Assembly (NCBI GenBank): GCA_903872875.1
Contig: CAIQMJ010000979.1
Location: forward strand, 1 to 8,045
DNA from: an uncultured Variovorax sp.
GTDB taxonomy: Bacteria; Pseudomonadota; Gammaproteobacteria; Burkholderiales; Burkholderiaceae_C
Reading direction: 5' to 3'
Length of the DNA stretch: 8,045 nucleotides
The position numbers and the translations under genes were made by a program. Each line of letters starts with the position of its first letter. Positions within the stretch are counted from its first letter, which is position 1. Below, in pieces: positions 5,808 through 8,045 of this stretch. The notes beneath the pieces were generated by a model. It made no database searches and was not told where the DNA came from. It was given only the letters and a program-made list of their open reading frames with translations.

Positions 5808-5823
5808 GCGCCGCCTGCGGCGC
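5808..5823. repeat. GC-rich near-perfect palindrome in the parA-like/smc intergenic region
   Basis: GCGCCGC (5808-5814) and GCGGCGC (5817-5823) are perfect inverted arms around CT. The repeat sits 63 bases upstream of the ParA-like start and about 190 bases before smc, between divergent genes. It could form a very stable hairpin or serve as a protein-binding dyad near the -35 region of the ATPase gene. No T-tract follows directly, and no known operator is recognised. Confidence 0.45.
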
Positions 5824-5918
5824 CGGGTCTGCGGGCTGTTTTGGCACCCGGGTTGGCCGGGCCGCGGCAAGGGTCGACGAGAGGGCGCCAAGAGGCAACT
5901 CGGCTCGGGAGCGCACGT

Positions 5919-5924
5919 TATCAT
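5919..5924 (+). promoter_or_regulatory. Candidate -10 element for smc
   Basis: TATCAT at 5919-5924, within GCACGTTATCATCATG, is the best sigma-70-like -10 hexamer in the GC-rich 265-base region before smc. The matching -35 region (CAACTC at 17-base spacing) is poor. It would give a 5' leader of roughly 80 bases. Apart from this, the palindrome and a short leader hairpin (TGGCG 5980-5984 with CGCCA 5989-5993), I see nothing in this intergenic stretch. Confidence 0.3.
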
Positions 5925-6010
5925 CATGAGCCTCGGGCGGCCGCCATCCGGCGCGCGTTTTCCTTACAAATCAATACCTTGGCGTTCACGCCAGGACGGA
6001 ACGACCACTC

Positions 6011-8045
6011 GTGCGTCTCAATTCCATCAAGCTCTCCGGCTTCAAGTCGTTTGCCGAACCCACCAACTTCCTGTTGCCGGGCCAACTGGTCGGGGTCGTG
6101 GGGCCGAACGGCTGCGGCAAGTCGAACATCATGGATGCCGTGCGCTGGGTGCTCGGCGAATCGCGTGCCAGCGAGCTGCGCGGCGAATCGATGCAGGACG
6201 TGATCTTCAACGGCACGACCACCCGCAAGCAGGCCAGCCGGTCGAGCGTCGAACTGGTGTTCGACAACGCCGACCACCGCGCTGGCGGCCAGTGGTCGCA
6301 GTTCGCCGAGATCGCTGTGCGCCGCGTGCTCACGCGCGACGGCACCAGCAGTTACTACATCAACAACCAGCCGGTACGCCGCCGCGATGTGCAGGACGTG
6401 TTCCTCGGCACCGGCCTAGGCCCGCGCGCCTACGCGATCATCGGCCAGGGCACGATCAGCCGGATCATCGAATCCAAGCCCGAAGAGTTGCGCCTGTTCC
6501 TCGAAGAGGCCGCTGGTGTGTCGAAGTACAAGGAGCGCCGCCGAGAGACCGAGAACCGGCTCGGCGACACGCGCGAGAACCTGACGCGCGTCGAGGACAT
6601 CCTGCGCGAACTCAACGCCAACCTCGACCGCCTGGAGAAGCAGGCCGAAGTGGCACAGCGCTACAACACGCTGCAGGCCGATGCCACGAAGAAGCAGCAC
6701 CAGCTCTGGTTCCTGAAGCGCGCCGAGAGCGAGAACGACCAGGCCCGCATCAAGGCCGATGCCGAGAAGGCGCTGAACGATCTCGAATCCCGCACCGCGG
6801 ATCTGCGCCGCGTCGAGGCCGATCTCGAAACCATCCGGCAGGCCCACTACGGCGCCGGCGACCACGTCAACCAGGCGCAGGGCAAGCTCTACGAAGCGAG
6901 TGCCGAGGTTGGCCGACTCGAAGGCGAGATCCGCTTCGTGGTCGAGGGCCGGCAGCGCGTCGAGGCGCGGCTGGTCCAGCTGCGCGAGCAGATCGGCCAG
7001 TGGAGCACGCGCCGCGAAGATGCCGAAGTCGAACTCGAAGCGCTGGCCGGCCAGGGTGTCGATGCCGAGGAACAGGCCGAGCTGCTTGCCGCGCAGATCG
7101 AGGAGCACGAGGCGCGGTTGCCCGAGCTGGAAGACGCGCAGCAACGCGCCCAGCAGGAGGCGAACACGCAGCGCGCGGTCGTCTCGCAGGTGCAGCAGCA
7201 GATCCAGGTGCTTGCGGCCGACCAGCGCAACATCGAGGAACAGAGCCGCCAGCTCACGCAGCGCAGCGAGCGCCTGCGCAGCGACAAGAACGCGCTGGCC
7301 GTGCCCGACGAGGCCCGCCTGCTCGACTTGCAGTCGCAGTACGAGGCGGCACAGGAAGCCGCGGCCGAGGCCGATGCGCGCCTGCAGGACCTGCAGGAAG
7401 CCGTGCCGCAGCGGGACGACGACCGCCGCACGCGGCAGCAGGCCGTCAACACCGAAGGCGCGCGCCATGCCGAGTTCTCGGCCCGGCTCGAGGCGCTGAA
7501 GGCACTGCAGGAAAAGGTCAAGACCGACGGCAAGCTCGCGCCGTGGCTCGCCAAGCATGGGCTCGACGGGCTGCAGGGCCTGTGGAGCCGCATCCACATC
7601 GAACAGGGCTGGGAGAACGCGCTCGAAGCCGCGCTGCGCGAACGGCTCGGCGCACTCGAGGTCTCGCGGCTCGAAATGGTTCGGGCCTTCGGCAACGATG
7701 CGCCACCGGCCAGGCTCGCCTTCTACAGCCCGCCGCTGGCCGCTGCGCCGCAGGCGGCAGGCGCGTTGCCGAAGCTGGCCGATCTGCTGCGTCTGAACGA
7801 TGCTGGCCAGCAGGCCTTGCTCGGCGACTGGCTGCAGGGCTGCTACACCGCACCGAGCTTCGAGGAAGCGCTCGCCCAGCGCGCCCAGCTCAAGCCGGGC
7901 GAGGTCATCTACGTGAAGAGCGGGCACGCCGTCGGCGCCCACAGCGTGAGCTTCTATGCGCAGGATTCCGAGCAGTCCGGCCTGCTCGCGCGGGCGCAGG
8001 AAATCGAGAACCTCGAACGCCAGTTGCGCGCGCAGACGCTGATCA
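6011..8045 (+). CDS. smc: Chromosome segregation protein SMC (N-terminal 678 residues, partial)
   Basis: This is the ATPase of the bacterial condensin, which organises and helps separate chromosomes with ScpA/ScpB. The frame is open from GTG 6011 to the window end; a full protein would be near 1,170 residues. The N-terminus RLNSIKLSGFKSF is typical of the family. Walker A is GPNGCGKSN with Lys37. The Q-loop Gln146 lies in AIIGQGTISRII, followed by LFLEEAAGVSKYKERRRE. A long Glu/Gln/Arg-rich heptad region, about residues 165-500, is the first coiled-coil arm. A globular block from about 502 to 655 (starting KTDGKLAPWL) is the hinge, and SEQSGLLARAQEIENLE then starts the return arm. GTG is chosen because it gives the canonical N-terminus, no in-frame ATG lies nearby upstream, and AGGACGGA lies 11-18 bases before it. 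Walker B and the signature motif lie beyond the window. Confidence 0.96.
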   Translation, partial: MRLNSIKLSGFKSFAEPTNFLLPGQLVGVVGPNGCGKSNIMDAVRWVLGESRASELRGESMQDVIFNGTTTRKQASRSSVELVFDNADHRAGGQWSQFAEIAVRRVLTRDGTSSYYINNQPVRRRDVQDVFLGTGLGPRAYAIIGQGTISRIIESKPEELRLFLEEAAGVSKYKERRRETENRLGDTRENLTRVEDILRELNANLDRLEKQAEVAQRYNTLQADATKKQHQLWFLKRAESENDQARIKADAEKALNDLESRTADLRRVEADLETIRQAHYGAGDHVNQAQGKLYEASAEVGRLEGEIRFVVEGRQRVEARLVQLREQIGQWSTRREDAEVELEALAGQGVDAEEQAELLAAQIEEHEARLPELEDAQQRAQQEANTQRAVVSQVQQQIQVLAADQRNIEEQSRQLTQRSERLRSDKNALAVPDEARLLDLQSQYEAAQEAAAEADARLQDLQEAVPQRDDDRRTRQQAVNTEGARHAEFSARLEALKALQEKVKTDGKLAPWLAKHGLDGLQGLWSRIHIEQGWENALEAALRERLGALEVSRLEMVRAFGNDAPPARLAFYSPPLAAAPQAAGALPKLADLLRLNDAGQQALLGDWLQGCYTAPSFEEALAQRAQLKPGEVIYVKSGHAVGAHSVSFYAQDSEQSGLLARAQEIENLERQLRAQTLI

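Noticed and set aside
5802..6203. 133-codon plus-strand frame across the intergenic region into smc
   Set aside because: It overlaps the canonical SMC N-terminus in another frame and has no family features.
6416..7942. 508-codon minus-strand open frame antisense to smc
   Set aside because: The opposite strand encodes a clear SMC head, coiled coil and hinge. The antisense product is low-complexity Leu/Ala/Arg with no motif.
1..8045. CRISPR arrays, tRNA or rRNA genes, insertion sequences, att sites
   Set aside because: No regularly spaced repeats, cloverleaf-like sequences, transposase genes or paired terminal repeats were seen on either strand by eye.

Overview
The window is a high-GC, densely packed chromosomal segment whose gene content and protein style point to a betaproteobacterium, most likely of the order Burkholderiales. 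The pointers are a PenA/L2-like class A beta-lactamase beside an AmpR/PenR-type regulator, Burkholderiales-style CysT/CysW/CysA proteins, and a full-type SMC protein. This placement is inferred from protein character, not from a database search.

Left part (1-3620, + strand): the tail of a periplasmic sulfate-binding protein is followed by cysU (cysT), cysW and cysA, which completes a sulfate/thiosulfate ABC importer. The genes overlap or lie a few bases apart, so they look like one operon. dsbB, the inner-membrane quinone-linked oxidant of DsbA, starts with TTG inside the cysA stop codon and appears to be the last cistron.

Middle part (3621-5745): a class A serine beta-lactamase (- strand) faces dsbB tail to tail. 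It is divergent from a 132-residue LysR-type gene across a 116-bp control region. That region contains a T-N11-A LysR box (ATTGC-N7-GCAAT) and a candidate bla promoter. The LysR gene is the most striking item. It joins an intact AmpR-like N-terminal helix-turn-helix directly, in frame, to the last 75 residues of an AmpR-like protein, so about 155 internal residues (most of the ligand-sensing domain) are missing. Directly abutting it with no spacer is a convergent gene for an orphan ParA/MinD-superfamily ATPase, resembling plasmid TraL/mobilization ATPases, with no visible partner.

Right part (5746-8045): a 265-bp divergent intergenic region holds a GC-rich near-palindrome and promoter-like hexamers. 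It is followed by smc, starting at GTG 6011 and running off the window after 678 codons (ATPase head N-half, first coiled coil, hinge and start of the return coil).

No tRNA, rRNA, CRISPR array or insertion sequence was seen. The long antisense open frames over cysUWA and smc look like codon-bias shadows. The part most worth a second look is the bla / deleted-ampR / orphan ATPase module between the core sulfate-dsbB operon and smc.
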